A stretch of 64,000 nt of DNA from positions 5,397,501 through 5,461,500 of the forward strand of contig NC_056758.1 in assembly GCF_018687715.1 (NCBI RefSeq). The letters run 5' to 3'. Positions 1 to 11,562 of this stretch are shown piece by piece (the first letter of the stretch is position 1; every line of letters starts with the position of its first letter). The notes beneath the pieces are model-generated. The model was not told the DNA's origin and did not search any database. It saw nothing but the letters and a program-made list of their open reading frames with translations. A program made the position numbers and the translations under genes. The stretch is from Carya illinoinensis. Its lineage: Eukaryota > Streptophyta > Magnoliopsida > Fagales > Juglandaceae.

Positions 1-172
1 TCTGGATCAACAGGAATAATATCACGAGATCTAGCACGGCGCATCCAATGTCAAAAACACACCTATAGAACAAATTAAAACAAAATTCTAAATTAAAACC
101 AAGATTACTTTGTATCGATATTGACAAAAAGAATAAGAATAAACCAATCCCCGGCAACGGCGCCAAAAACTT
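1..172 (-). mobile_element. Leader of a Ty3/gypsy (Athila/Tat-like) element, cut by window start
   Basis: This is the untranslated leader directly downstream of the 5' LTR of a minus-strand retrotransposon, and it continues beyond base 1. It contains the primer binding site at 147-165. No coding sequence is visible in this short piece. The lineage is inferred from the tRNA-Asp primer, which is usual for Athila/Tat elements; gag and pol lie outside the window, so the family is not proven. Confidence 0.7.
147..165 (-). other. Primer binding site for tRNA-Asp
   Basis: The plus strand reads ATCCCCGGCAACGGCGCCA. This equals the 3' end of plant tRNA-Asp including the terminal CCA, so the minus strand is complementary to the tRNA. 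It lies 7 bases inside the inner edge of the LTR. This is the strongest evidence for both the orientation and the type of this element. Confidence 0.9.
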
Positions 173-1599
173 GACCGGTGCAAAACTGCAAGTGCACTGT
201 ATCGTAGTTTTATAGTAAAGTAATAAGAAGAGTATCGTCCTCAGGGATTAGTACCTTACATTTGCCAAATACCAAAATTATACTAAACTTGATTTTATCT
301 AGAGGAATCACTAAGATTTTTGTAGTTGCAATCTAAACTAGATCAACTCAAAGAAAAATGTGCAAAGGAAATAACACTGACGTTCGAAGATCAAATTAAT
401 GGGAAGAAAACTTCTAGGAAATCAATTTCACCTACTTCTTCACTATGCTTTTCTCATCCAGCTAATTTAATTTAAATCTCTTTTGTCTATTAGCAAATCT
501 CTAATTCATCCAAAAGCCTCTGTCGATAGTCAATTGGAATTGACTCTTGGTTATCAATTCACACAAGAATATGCAAATTCAATAATCAAGAACGCAATAA
601 GACCAATGATTTAATTACTACATAGGTTCATACAAGTCTTTCGATTTCTATACTTACCTATTGTGAAATATCCAAGATCTACCCTATGATTCCCTCTTTC
701 GACAGCAAATCACAAGATTACTTATCATCTAATCAATGGCCAGTTAATTAGAAGCAATAAATTCAGAATAAATCAGATAAACAAAGAGAGAATTGCATTA
801 AATTAGCATAGACAATCAAGCATAGTTCGGAAATAGGTTATATCGTTTTCCTAGAATGAAGAAAATTTAGCTCATGCTAGAAATGGAATTCAACATAAAC
901 GAATTCACCATAATTGTTCTGAGAAGATGGGAAGAAGAAAATAAACACTGAAAAATCCTCCTTGCAGCCTCAACTCGTCGTCAAAAGCTCAAGGGAACGA
1001 TTCAACGTTTTTCTCTCGTCCGTGCTCGTGTATGATTCCAACGTACGTGCAATAATTGGAATTTCGTCTCCAAAAACAGATGAATTGAATCCCTCTAACT
1101 GTGTTTTTCTCTCCCAATAAGTGTTCTCCAGTCAAAACTCGTGGCTCTAGAGTGAAAAATTGCTTTTATATGGTCTCACGACGAAAAACCTAAAATCTGT
1201 CAAAATATGATGTTCGCTCGAGCGGGGTGTCGAGCGCGCGTCAAGCGTTCGACTCTGCCTGATTTCGCTCGAGCGTCCTATCGAGCGCACATCGAGCGTT
1301 CGACTCTGCCTGATTTTGCTCGAGCGACCAATGTCTCCGCTCGAGCGATCTTTGTTTTTCAGCAACCCGCTCGAGCTCCCTGTCGAGCGGCAGTCGAGCG
1401 TTTGAATCTGTCTGAATTCGCTCGAGCGGCCAAAAGCCTCCGCTCGAGCGGCCAAAAGCCTCCGCTCGAGCGAACTTGTAAAATCTGCAATATGAAATTT
1501 TGCAAGTCATCATTCTGCCACGTCAACCGAGGCCCCGGCGGGGACATGGGCCCAGTTGTCCCTAGACTTACTGTTAATATATAAGGCCAATTTGTAACA
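173..1599 (-). mobile_element. 5' LTR of Ty3/gypsy (Athila/Tat-like) element
   Basis: On the minus strand the segment begins TGTTACAAATTGG and ends GCACCGGTCA, a TG...CA terminus, and is followed by the tRNA-Asp primer site. The length is about 1427 bp, normal for the lineage. It contains a GC-rich repeat tract with CTCGAG cores at 1215-1473. The inner edge is secure because the primer site fixes it. The outer edge at 1599 is chosen from the TG start, and the matching 3' LTR is not in the window, so neither the LTR pair nor the target duplication can be checked. Confidence 0.75.
1215..1473. repeat. CTCGAG tandem repeat inside LTR, 51-bp period
   Basis: The palindrome-like core GCTCGAG recurs at 1216, 1267, 1318, 1369 and 1420, an exact 51-bp spacing. 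Extra copies at 1339, 1442 and 1464 belong to shorter units of 21-22 bp. Between cores, phrases such as CGACTCTGCCTGATTT recur. The tract is much more GC- and CpG-rich than its surroundings. It lies in the LTR near its outer end. Confidence 0.85.
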
Positions 1600-1637
1600 C
1601 CTAATTCAGCAGTACAACAGCACCACAGCCTAATGGT

Positions 1638-2334
1638 AGAGGTGTGGGTGTAAGAATTTTTGTCTGGATGAAAAAACCGACAAAAGGAACTAATCAATTT
1701 CGGTCCAAGAAATTAAGCAAACTAGGTTTTTGGTCTCATGACCTCAGGGTGGGGTTTTCTTCACCTTGGACTAAATTGGACTGACCGAATTTAATATATA
1801 AATTTTTAAATAATTTTTTATATGATATTTTATAACTTTTTCAAGTAGTTATTATAAGTTAAAAGCAAATAATTATGTAACGCTCTTCTAACTAGTTATA
1901 AGTAATTATATAATTTTCTTCTAACCTAATTAATTATGCTTAGAGCCTTAGATTATATAAAATATTAAAGGTTAAGATTTTTAAGATAGTGTTTTAACTA
2001 TTAATTATTAATAATATACATACTATTTATTAACATTATTAATTTATTGTACTTAATTAAAATAACTAATAAGTCAACTGTATAGTTAGTAAGACAAATT
2101 AGGTTAAATCATTCACTTAATTATTATTTTTTTTACCATTTTATGTAATTTTTTTGTCAAAACCTTGAAAAAAAAATTTTAAGAAATGACATGGATTGAA
2201 ACTGTCCGATAAGACCGACGGGACTGAACCAAATGGTCTAGTCCGGGCTTTTGATGGATCAAAAGAATCAGTCTAAGCTGAAATTATCCTTTAAAGACTG
2301 ACCGGATTGGACCGATTACATCTTTACACCCCTA
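1638..2334. mobile_element. Possible non-autonomous hAT-like element (MITE)
   Basis: The left end reads GGGTGTAAGAATTTTTGTC. The right end, read on the minus strand, starts TAGGGGTGTAAAGATGTAAT, so the ends form an imperfect terminal inverted repeat. Motifs such as GGTCC/GGACC and CCGGATTGGACCG lie just inside both ends, as in common plant TAGGGGTGTAAA elements. The interior is very AT-rich and non-coding. No clean 8-bp target duplication is visible, so the exact ends are uncertain. Confidence 0.35.
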
Positions 2335-2998
2335 GCTGAAGATAATTGGATGCTAATATATATATATAGCAGGAAGATTTTAAGGTACCATCACATTGTA
2401 TCACTGACATTAACATGGGGCAAGGCCATGGACACGGTAAACGAAAGACCAGTTCGGTTTCCAAGTAACTTCAGATTGGGCAGCAAATCAATAGCACAGG
2501 TGGGTAAAGTAGCAGCAGCATTAATGCCCATGGGCAAGAAGACAACTGCGGCCTTTGTCAGCAAAACTATCACCACTTCGGAGTACTGCAGATAACAGCA
2601 AATATTTAAGTATCATCCCAGCAGGTGACAGAGCCACTGATCACGAGTACAGCAGCGAATTCAACAGCACCACATGCCTGGCATCAACCAAGCAGTACAA
2701 ACTACAAACTTGGAAACCAGCAATACAAAGCAGCAAGCAGTACCAACGTAACACCCATGAATTAATTATATATAGTAGATAAGCAATCCTCAAGATGCCC
2801 CATGCCCTCAAAAGCCTCCTGTTTTGTATTGAGGTTCGGTAGCTTTTCAAGGAAAACAACTTGGTTTTAATTCGTAAGGTAAATTAGTTACGAGGTAATT
2901 TAAAGTAAAGACAACAAGAGGGAAGATGCAGTTTATGAAGCCTGATGCATCACAGGGGCGAGGGTCATTAGTTCAAGCTAGCCATGTGAGCTTGCTTG
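2335..2998. other. Non-coding flank left of the Copia insertion
   Basis: I see no gene here. Short open frames exist on both strands, but none has a recognisable domain or splice context. The sequence continues after the Copia element at 8404, as shown by the shared target duplication GCTTG. Confidence 0.6.
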
Positions 2999-3352
2999 TG
3001 TTGCAGATGGAGACAAAATAGTGAACGGTGAGCCATGCACCGTTTGCTTCTTTGGCTTATTAGGCACCATTCGGTGCTTTTGTATTGTTAGGCACCTCCC
3101 CAAACATCATGCAGCAAATTGCTGCAACGTAGTGATCTGCTCTCCTATAAATAGGAGAGCTTAAGTGTGCAGACAGAGTGTGGAAGAGAGACGGAAGAGA
3201 GGAAGAGAGTGGGTGAGCAGAGAAAATTTTTCTGTAAACATTATTTTCATAGTGAAATTATAGCATCTGTGGACGTAGGCAATTGCCGAACCACGTTAAA
3301 TTTTGTCCCTCCTTTATTTAGAATCGTCTCTGTGTCAGAACAGCTCCCAACA
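2999..3352 (+). repeat. 5' LTR of Copia element
   Basis: Starts TGTTGCAGATGG and ends CTCCCAACA. A TATA-like CCTATAAATAGG lies near the middle and is probably the promoter for the genomic RNA. Same length as the 3' LTR. Confidence 0.95.
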
Positions 3353-3354
3353 AC

Positions 3355-3366
3355 TGGTATCAGAGC
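3355..3366 (+). other. Primer binding site, initiator tRNA-Met
   Basis: TGGTATCAGAGC, complementary to the 3' end of initiator tRNA-Met, two bases after the LTR end. This is the standard Copia primer site. Confidence 0.95.
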
Positions 3367-4114
3367 ACTAGTTCGAGCTGTCTAAAAATTTAAGTTGTTC
3401 AAAATTAATTTTTGACAACTCCACGGTGTTCCTCGCATCGAGACGAATCCGTTGCCGCAAACGGAATCGAAAACGGAGGTCGGACGAGCCTACATGCGCC
3501 CCTAGAAGATCGGCGCGTGCATCTGCTGCAACCCACGCTCCCCCACGCGCTCCGGAGGTTGAAGACGCTTGCACCACACGCGCCCACGCGCCGTCACGTG
3601 CTCCAGAGGTTGAAGACGAGTGAAGGACACGCGCCCCCACGCGCCGTAGAGAGGTTCGGCGAGTGTGTCACACGCGCCTCACTCTCCCCCACGCGCCACA
3701 GTACTAGCGCGTGTATTACACGTGCCCACACGTTGCCCAAGCGCACTGTGAAGCGCGTGTATCTCACACGCCAGACAGATCAGAACCGTCTGTTTTTCAG
3801 ATCTGTTTTTGGTTAGATCTAAGCCATTCGGAGTCCGATTTCGACGATCAAATAGTGCTTTCCAACTATTTGGATCATTCCGGACTCATCCGTACGGTCG
3901 AAATTTTGAGATTCGGCATCAGTACATTGGATCTGAACCATCCACGTGTTGCAAATCATTTTGGGCTAGATCACGCCAGTTGGAGTTCCATCGCGACGAT
4001 CAAATAGTGCTGACAAACTATTTGGATCATTCCGGACTCGCTTCCAGTTAATTCGAGTGTTTCAAACGCAACGGTGATCTTTGTTTGTTTGAATTTGAAC
4101 TCATTTGTAAAGTT
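3367..4114 (+). repeat. Copia leader with CACGCG-rich tract and a 46-bp direct repeat
   Basis: Between the primer site and the gag start the leader holds a GC-rich tract (about 3480-3775) built from repeated CACGCGCC and GAGGTTGAAGACG phrases. A 46-bp direct repeat lies at 3842-3887 and 3994-4039, almost identical, containing CGACGATCAAATAGTGCT and ending in TTCCGGACTC. No conserved coding function is evident. Such leader repeats may act in packaging or translation control, but that is inference. Confidence 0.8.
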
Positions 4115-7100
4115 ATGGCTGGAGAAGAAGCTAAAGGTGTTGGTATCGAGAAATTTAACGGTATAGACTTTGCCTACTGGAGAATGCAGATAGAGGATTA
4201 TCTCTATGGGAAGAAACTACATCTTCCACTCCTAGGAAGAAAGCCAGATGACATGAGCAATGAAGATTGGAGTTTCCTTGATAGACAAGTGTTGGGAGTC
4301 ATTCGACTAACACTGTCAAGATCAGTTGCACACAATGTGGGAAATGAGAAGACCACGGCGGATTTGATGAAAGCTCTATCGGACATGTACGAGCAGCCAT
4401 CAGCCAATAATAAAGTGCATTTGATGTACAAGTTATTCTACTTGAGAATGGCAGAAGGAACTCCAATTATTCAGCATCTGAATGAGTTCAACACCATCAT
4501 CAATCAATTAGCTTCAGTGGGGATTAAATTTGATGATGAAGTACGTGCACTGATTGCTCTAGCTCAATTGCCAAAAAGCTGGGAGGCCATGAGAATAGCT
4601 GTTAGCAATTCTTATGGCAAAACAAAGATGAAGTATCAAGATATTCGGGACCATATTCTTAGCGAGGAAGTTCGCAGAAGAGATACAGGAGAAGCATCAA
4701 CTTCCAGTTCTGCCTTAAACCTCGAGACGAGAGGTAGAGGAGCTAGTAGAAGTTCAAATCGGGGCAGATCGAAGTCCCGAAGAGGCAGAAGTAAATCAAG
4801 ATCCGGAAAACAAGTACAGTGCTGGAATTGTGGCAAGATTGGCCACTTCAAAAATAATTGCAAGGAAGCAAAGAAGAAGAATGAGCATGACTCTGTTAAT
4901 GCCACAACAGAAGAGCTCCGAGATGCCTTACTCCTTTCAGTCGACAACCAAATTGAATCTTGGGTGTTAGATTCAGGAGCCTCGTTCCACACTATAGCAC
5001 ACCGAGAAATCATGCAGAACTATGTCACTGGTGATTTCGGAAAGGTGTACTTAGCAGATGGTGAAGCATTGGAAATCGAAGGCATGGGAGATGTACCAAT
5101 CAATCTGCCTAATGGAAGTGCATGGTTGCTACAGAAGGTGCGACATGTTCCCAAGCTCATGAGGAACCTGATTTCTGTAGGACAACTTGATGCTGATGGG
5201 CATTCGGTACTATTTACCGGTGGCACGTGGAAGATAACAAAAGGAGTTATGGTAGTAGCTCGAGGCACAAAAACAGGTACTCTATATATGACTTCAAGCA
5301 CTAGAGATACTATTGCAATTGCTGATGCAAATGCCAACCTATGGCATCAAAGGCTTGGTCACATGAGTGAGAAAGGAATGAAAGTACTATTATCCAAGGG
5401 GAAGTTACCAAAGTTGGAATCAACTGATTTCGACATGTGTAAAGGTTGCATTTTTGGGAAACAGAAAAATGTTAGTTTCCTGAAAAATGGTAGAACTCCA
5501 AAATCTACAAAGTTGGAGTTGGTGCACACAGATTTGTGGGGGCCATCCCCAGTCGCTTCTCTTGGAGGATCGCGGTACTATGTTTCCTTTATTGATGACT
5601 CAAGTAGGAAATTATGGGTTTATTTTTTGAAAAATAAATCTGACACATTTGATACTTTCAAGAAGTGGAGAGCCATGGTTGAAAATGAAACAAGCTTGAA
5701 GTTAAAATGTCTGAGGTCAGACAATGGAGGAGAGTACATCGACGGAGGGTTCAAAGAATTCTATGCTGCAAATGGGATTAAATTTCAGAAGACTATTCCC
5801 GGGATACCGCAACAGAATGGCGTAGCTGAACGCATGAACAGAACTCTCAACGAACGTGCCAGAAGCATGAGGCTGAATTCAGGATTGCCTGAATGTTTTT
5901 GGGCTGATGCAATTAACACTGCAGCCTATTTGATTAATCGGGGACCTTCAGTTCCCTTAAAGTTCGATCTACCAGAAGAAGTCTAGAGCGGAAAGAAGGT
6001 AAATCTTTCCCATTTGAAAGTTTTTGGCTGTTTATCATATGTTCACATAGATTCTACTGATCGTAACAAGTTAGAAGCCAAATCTAGAAAATGTTTTTTC
6101 ATCGGTTATGGTGATGAAGAATTTGGCTATCGATTTTGGGATGATAAAAACCGCAAAATCATCAGAAGTAGAAATGTGATATTTAATGAGCAGATTCTGT
6201 ACAAAGCTAAGTCACAAGCTAAATCTGAGGAACAGCCAAAGAAACCTGAGGTTGTTGACTTTGATATTACTCGGGTTAACACTGATCAGAACGAGGATCA
6301 AGAAAATGATGATACACAGATCGAACAACGTACACCACTCACTGTTACTCGAAGATCTTCAAGAACAATTAGGCCACCACAGCGGTTCTCACCATCTCTA
6401 TACTACATCTTGCTAACAGATAGTGGTGAACCGGAAAGTTATGATGAAGCTCTACGAATTAAAGATTCGATCAAGTGGGAGAAAGCCATGCAAGATGAGA
6501 TGGAGTCACTGATATCAAATCAGACATGGGAGCTAACTAAACTTCCAAAAGGCAAGAAGGCTTTGCACAATAAATGGGTGTACAGAATTAAGGAAGAGCA
6601 TAATGGTAGCAAGCGCTACAAAGCCAGAATGGTCGTGAAGGGGTTTCAACAAAAGGAATGTGTCGACTACATAGACATTTTCTCTCCAATTGTAAAATTG
6701 ACAACGATCAGGCTAGTGTTGGCAATTGTGGCTGCAGAGAATCTACATCTTGAGCAGTTAGATGTGAAGACTGCATTCCTTCATGGTGATTTGGAGGAAG
6801 ACATCTATATGCACCAGCCACAAGGATTCTCAGTGAAGGGAAAAGAGAATCTAGTTTGCAAACTAAAGAAGAGCTTGTATGGCCTAAAACAAGTTCCACG
6901 ACAATGGTACCGGAAGTTTGACAACTTCATGTGCAGTAATGGATTTACAAGACTGCATGCCGACCATTGTTGCTATATGAAGAACTTTGACAACTCTTAT
7001 ATTATCCTACTGTTGTATGTGGATGATATGCTCGTTGCAGGGTCAAGCATCGAGGAAATCAGTGAACTGAAGAAGCAGTTGTCAAAGCGGTTTGAGATGA

Positions 7101-7978
7101 AGGATTTGGGTGCTGCAAAACAAATCCTTGGTATGAGAATTATTAAAGATAGGTCTAATGATACTCTCAAACTCTCGCAGGAGGAGTATGTAAAGAAGGT
7201 GCTTAGAAGGTTTAACATGGACAAGGCGAAACCAGTGAGCACACCCTTAGCTAGTCACTTTCGACTAACTAAGGATCAGTCGCCAAAGACGGAGGAAAAG
7301 CAAGAATGCATGAACAGAATACCATATGCATCTGCTATTGGTAGTCTTATGTACGCCATGGTCTGTATAAGGCCAGATATTGCACAAGCAGTGGGAGCTG
7401 TGAGCAGGTACATGAGTAATCCTGGAAAGCAGCATTGGGAAGCAGTCAAGTGGATTTTAAGATATCTACAAGGCTCTTCAGATACGTCACTATGCTTTAC
7501 AAAAGCAGGTTTAAAACTACAGGGATATGTAGATACTGATTTAGCAGGTGACGTTGACAGCAGAAAAAGTACTACTGGATTTGTGTATACGCTAGGTGGT
7601 ACAGCTGTATCGTGGGCTTTTAAGTTACAAAAGATTGTTGCTCTCTCAACTACAGAAGCGGAATACGTTGCTATAACTGAAGCAGGGAAGGAAATGGTTT
7701 GGTTGCAGTCATTCTTGGAAGAATTGGGAAAGAAGAATGAAAAAGGTATTCTGCATAGTGATAGTCAGAGTGCTATTTTTCTTGCAAAGAATCCAGCCTT
7801 TCATTCCAGAACAAAGCACATACAGTTGCGATACCATTTTATCCGATCTCTTCTCGATAGTGGATAGCTGATACTTGAGAAGATTCAAGGAACAGAGAAC
7901 CCAACAGACATGTTCACAAAAGTAGTTACTGCTGACAAACTGAAGCTGTGTATAGCTTCAGTTGGACTTCGTACTTAA
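4115..7978 (+). pseudogene. Copia gag-pol polyprotein, one frame with two TAG stops
   Basis: The first ATG with family-like sequence (MAGEEAKGVG) is at 4115. Order: Gag (UBN2-type), zinc knuckle CWNCGKIGHFKNNC (from 4820), aspartic protease DSGA (about 4970), GAG-pre-integrase LWHQRLGH, integrase core (HTDLWGP, DNGGEY), reverse transcriptase with YVDD (about 7018), and RNase H (STTEAEYVA). The frame is interrupted by TAG at 5984-5986, where the family normally has Trp before SGKK (TGG to TAG), and by TAG at 7865-7867. It then continues (LILEKIQGTENPTDMFTK) to TAA at 7976-7978. No frameshift was seen. It encodes all enzymes for reverse transcription and integration, but full-length protein would need read-through. 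Confidence 0.93.
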
Positions 7979-8038
7979 AGGCATGACTTGAAGTTGCTGT
8001 AATGATTGCTATGAAGATATGTAAACTCATTTGTCTCC

Positions 8039-8049
8039 AAGTGGGAGAT
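8039..8049 (+). other. Polypurine tract of Copia element
   Basis: AAGTGGGAGAT lies directly before the 3' LTR and is the plus-strand primer typical of Copia elements. Confidence 0.9.
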
Positions 8050-8403
8050 TGTTGTAGATGGAGACAAAATAGTGAACGGTGAGCCATGCACCGTTTGCTT
8101 CTTTGGCTTATTAGGCACCGTTCGGTACTTTTGTATTGTTAGGCACCTCCCCAAGCATCATGCAGCAAATTGCTGCAACGTAGTGATCTGCTCTCCTATA
8201 AATAGGAGAGCTTAAGTGTGCAGACAGAATGTGGAAGAGAGACGGAAGAGAGGAAGAGAGTGGGTGAGTAGAAAAAATTTTTCTGTAAAAATTATTTTTA
8301 TAGTGAAATTACAGCATCTGTGGACGTAGGCAATTGCCGAACCACGTTAAATTTCGTCCTTCCTTTATTTAGAATCGTCTCTATATCAGAACAACTCCCA
8401 ACA
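8050..8403 (+). repeat. 3' LTR of Copia element
   Basis: Starts TGTTGTAGATGG and ends CTCCCAACA, followed by target duplication GCTTG at 8404-8408. Fifteen single-base differences from the 5' LTR, no indel. Confidence 0.95.
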
Positions 8404-9552
8404 GCTTGCACGAAGGCTTAAAGTCCTTTAATTTCGCTATGTCCAAGTTGTACGACGCGACCCTACAAACATTTCTATACACTTTGCGTCAACTAGGCAG
8501 CAGATAACTTATAATGATGCATATATAATGATGGGTCAGGTTTCTCGTTCAACAACAAAGTCCCCGTATTGATGGTTTGTATTATTATCAGTATTTTCCT
8601 TCAAGAATAATATAATATTCTTAATTAGAGCCCTACACTTTCCCTCTAGATAACCCTGAGAATAGCTTTTGCTTTGTCGTCAGTGCAATGATGCCCTCGA
8701 CTCGTGAATAGAATACTTCTAAAGTAAGAATGATCAGCATGCCCTCAATAATCAATGCTTGTTCGAATTGTAAATAACATGTAATATTGGCACAGATATC
8801 ATGATTCAAAAGGCTGATCAGCTATCTTGTCTAAATCATTCAAAAGAATAGATGTTGCATGTGAAATTTTGTACCGTTCCCGGTTCCTCAAGAGCTAGCA
8901 TGAGCCTTAACATTTAAGATAGGTATACTTGCAGAAATGTATCAACAAGTTATGTATTATGTAATTTGGTGATCAGAGCTTACATTGACTTGAAAAAATC
9001 CAGCTGAATAGTACAGTACTTATAGAAGTAAATTTTACATTCCCCCTACAAAAAAACTGGATCTAACTCCTAAGAGACTTCCTGCTTTTCTCTGCAGTAC
9101 AAGATCAACACAGACCACGTACAATTCTGCCTTCTCTAAAAGTACCATGCCAGGAAAACAAAAAAGGAAGATCAAAGAGATTTCATTAGGATTATAAGCC
9201 TAATTATGAAGGGTCAAACCTCGAAATATTCCCGGTTATGATAAACTATAGCCTTGAGGTTTCTGTTTACAGAGAGCGGATGATTCAACGTGGTCAATGA
9301 GTCGACCACGTAAAAATCAAGAACAAGAAAAAACCATCCGGCAAATTAGAACCCTCACGAGAAGCTATAAGCTTTGGAAATGGCAAATGGTCCCAAAAAG
9401 AATGAAAAATAAATAAAGGAGAGGTCCACATGGCCTGATTTCTCTTGAGAGATAAAACATGGATTATTTTTGCAAAGCAATTGATGTTAAAAGAAAGGAA
9501 GTCTTCAGTGCACGAGCTGCTCTTGGTCTACCATGTTGAATTTACATCTAAT
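8404..9552. other. Non-coding; 3' flank of the bHLH gene
   Basis: No coding potential is recognised. The part nearest 9552 should include the 3' UTR of the minus-strand bHLH gene; the polyadenylation site cannot be placed from sequence alone. Confidence 0.6.
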
Positions 9553-10982
9553 TTATAAAGCCACTCGTAGGGTTTTCACCAAGTCCTTTGCGGTCAAGTC
9601 GAAAGCATTGTCCATCTGCAAAAGAATCTGGATTAGACTAATTAATGTGCTTGGCTTTCACCAAGTTTTTTCAGTATAGCTAGATTTGCAAATAAGAGTA
9701 TGTTTATTTATTTTAAAAAAAAAAAAACCATAAAGAAATGAAAATGTTGTAACAGCATTAAAAAAAAATGCTTTTATATTTTTGCCATATAATGAAAAGA
9801 TGGAAATTAGAAACTGAAATTACCTGAGCGATTACAGTTATGTCAAGTGTAGAATTCCCAAATGGCAAGACACTGCTATTGACAACAGATAGATGAAGCT
9901 TCTCTATTTCGCCTAGTATTTTCACAACAACTCCTCTGTTTTTCTCGCAGTGAATTCGGATGAGTACATCCTTGTCTGAGATTCTTGCTTCTATTTCTGG
10001 GAGTGCTTCGTCAGATCGACCCTCAAAGTTCTCGTCACATGAAGAGGTTTCATCATCCGCTGAAAGCTGAGACTTCTTCACAAAAACAACTGATTCCACA
10101 GTCCTCTTCTTGGTCTGTTCCTCGAGCAAGATCACACGTTCTTGAAGCTCTTTCACGTACTTAATAGAATCTCCAAGGACTGAAGCTTTGTCCATCTATA
10201 AGTAAAAGGTATTAATGCAGTGTTAGTTAAAAACCATGCATACACTTAAAAAGAAAAAAAAAACAAAACAAAACAAAAGAAGAAGACAAATCTTAAGGAC
10301 ATGTTACCTTGAAGCTAAAATGAATTATTTAATGGAAGGGAAACATATATACCTTCTTAAGCCCAGGAACAATGGCTGAAAGAGCTATGAACCGTTGGCT
10401 GAGCGTTTCTCTACGCTTTCTCTCTGCCATTATGTGATCTTGAGCGTTTGAATGTGTTGATCTAGTCACTGAGCTGGCCCGCTTAGTACCCTGGCTGGCT
10501 TTTGGAGCATGGTTTTGGTTCTCTACGGAACCCCTGGAAATCATAGGTACGTGTATATTTACTGGAGAAACAACCTCATGCTTCGGCTTCAAAGAAGAAC
10601 CAAGATTCCTATAGAACTGCATAGGGTTGTCTGGAAGCGAATTCGGATTCCCAAATGAAAGAATATGGCCTCCGGGGGAGGAAGAAGGTTTTGGTGATTC
10701 ATGCTCTGTGATGCCAGAGTTCCAAGTACTAGTGTCAATCTTTGTTTGTTTGGCTAGCCTCTCAAAGCTGTTTCGAGGTGTTTCAATGGAAGAATTACTA
10801 ACGGTGGTGGTTGTGGTGGTGATGGTGTTTTCGGTATTGAAGGCAGGGTAAGAAGAATAGCTTTCTGAAGAGAGAGATTGCTGAAAGTTCTCTTGCATTG
10901 CAGTGGCGATGTAGTTCGTGGTAAATCCATCATCAATAGTACCGTTCATGTGGCATTGGTGGATGTACTCGTAATCATCCAT
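9553..10982 (-). CDS. bHLH transcription factor (bHLH18/19/20/25 subgroup)
   Basis: A nuclear DNA-binding regulator. Exons on the minus strand: 10353-10982, 9824-10195 and 9553-9615, giving 354 residues. All introns are GT/AG and fall between codons. Exon 1 has an acidic/Ser-rich N-terminus and ends in the basic region and helix 1 (HIMAERKRRETLSQRF, residues 183-198). His183, Glu187 and Arg191 fit E-box/G-box binding. Exon 2 starts at MDKASVLGDSIKYVKELQERV, the second helix, running into a leucine-rich extension, and ends with an ACT-like C-terminal region (residues about 260-334). Exon 3 encodes MDNAFDLTAKDLVKTLRVAL and a stop. The intron exactly between loop and helix 2 is typical of this subgroup, which includes NAI1 (ER body formation); other members act in iron and stress responses. 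Which Arabidopsis member is the true orthologue cannot be decided here. Confidence 0.93.
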
Positions 10983-11562
10983 TTCCTATAGAATTAGGAC
11001 ACCCCAAAAACGATTAATTAGGAAATGTTCGAAGATAACAAAGCCACGGGAAATTCAAAGTTGATAGTACTACCATTCTTTTGATATAGATTTATATGAC
11101 AATCTCACCAATTCGGAAAGCCATTTCCCGGATGAGAGTTCCATTAATGCGACTCCTTTATTTGCTCAAGATGTGGAAAGGTTGATCCTCGAAAGAGTAG
11201 GATAGTTAGCTGGCGCAAGAATCTTAGATATATATGAAGACGCTAAGTCCTTGAATGAACAAAAGTAACAATGGTTTCAGATTCCAAATATCTTGATTAG
11301 GCACAGAAATAAAGAAAAAGAGATTAACCCTTGTCAATATATTAAAATTAAAATTATTTAAAAAAAAGAATAAAAAAAAAGAAGCTTTCATGATTTTTGC
11401 TGAGAAATGGTGAAGAAAAGTAAGAAAAGGGAGGCCTTTATGAATAGAAGAGGAGATATGGAAGCTTACCTTTCTTCTGGAAAGGCTATGATCACTAAGA
11501 GTTGTTCTTAATTTCCAGGTGGCCCGTGATAGCGTTCTTGGCCAGCTCCTTCACCTTTTATA
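10983..11562 (-). promoter_or_regulatory. bHLH 5' UTR with intron, and TATA box
   Basis: A TATA box TATAAAAGG is on the minus strand at 11554-11562. A good donor (AAAG/GTAAGC) places an exon end at 11470, and CTATAG just upstream of the ATG gives an acceptor with the exon starting at 10985. A 5' UTR intron of about 484 bp (10986-11469) is therefore likely, three bases before the start codon. Splicing is predicted only from the site sequences. Confidence 0.55.

Larger units (their letters stand above)
2999..8403 (+). mobile_element. Complete Copia LTR retrotransposon (TNT1/Tork-like), 5405 bp
   Basis: Two 354-bp LTRs (2999-3352 and 8050-8403) flank an initiator-Met primer site, a single gag-pol reading frame and a polypurine tract. 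The 5-bp target duplication GCTTG occurs at 2994-2998 and 8404-8408. By eye the LTRs differ at 15 of 354 positions (about 4 percent), and 14 of these are transitions, as expected from decay of methylated cytosines. The gag-pol frame has no frameshift but two in-frame TAG codons, so this copy is structurally whole but not autonomous. The N-terminal Gag region, with a conserved YWRMQIEDYLYGKKLHLPLL stretch, matches the very common TNT1-like family of plants. Confidence 0.96.

Noticed and set aside
1207..1697. Overlapping ORFs over the CTCGAG tract
   Set aside because: The tract is open in several frames because of its tandem GC-rich units; it lies in an LTR.
2350..2859. Several short open frames left of the Copia element
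   Set aside because: Both strands are open by chance; no homology or gene signals seen.
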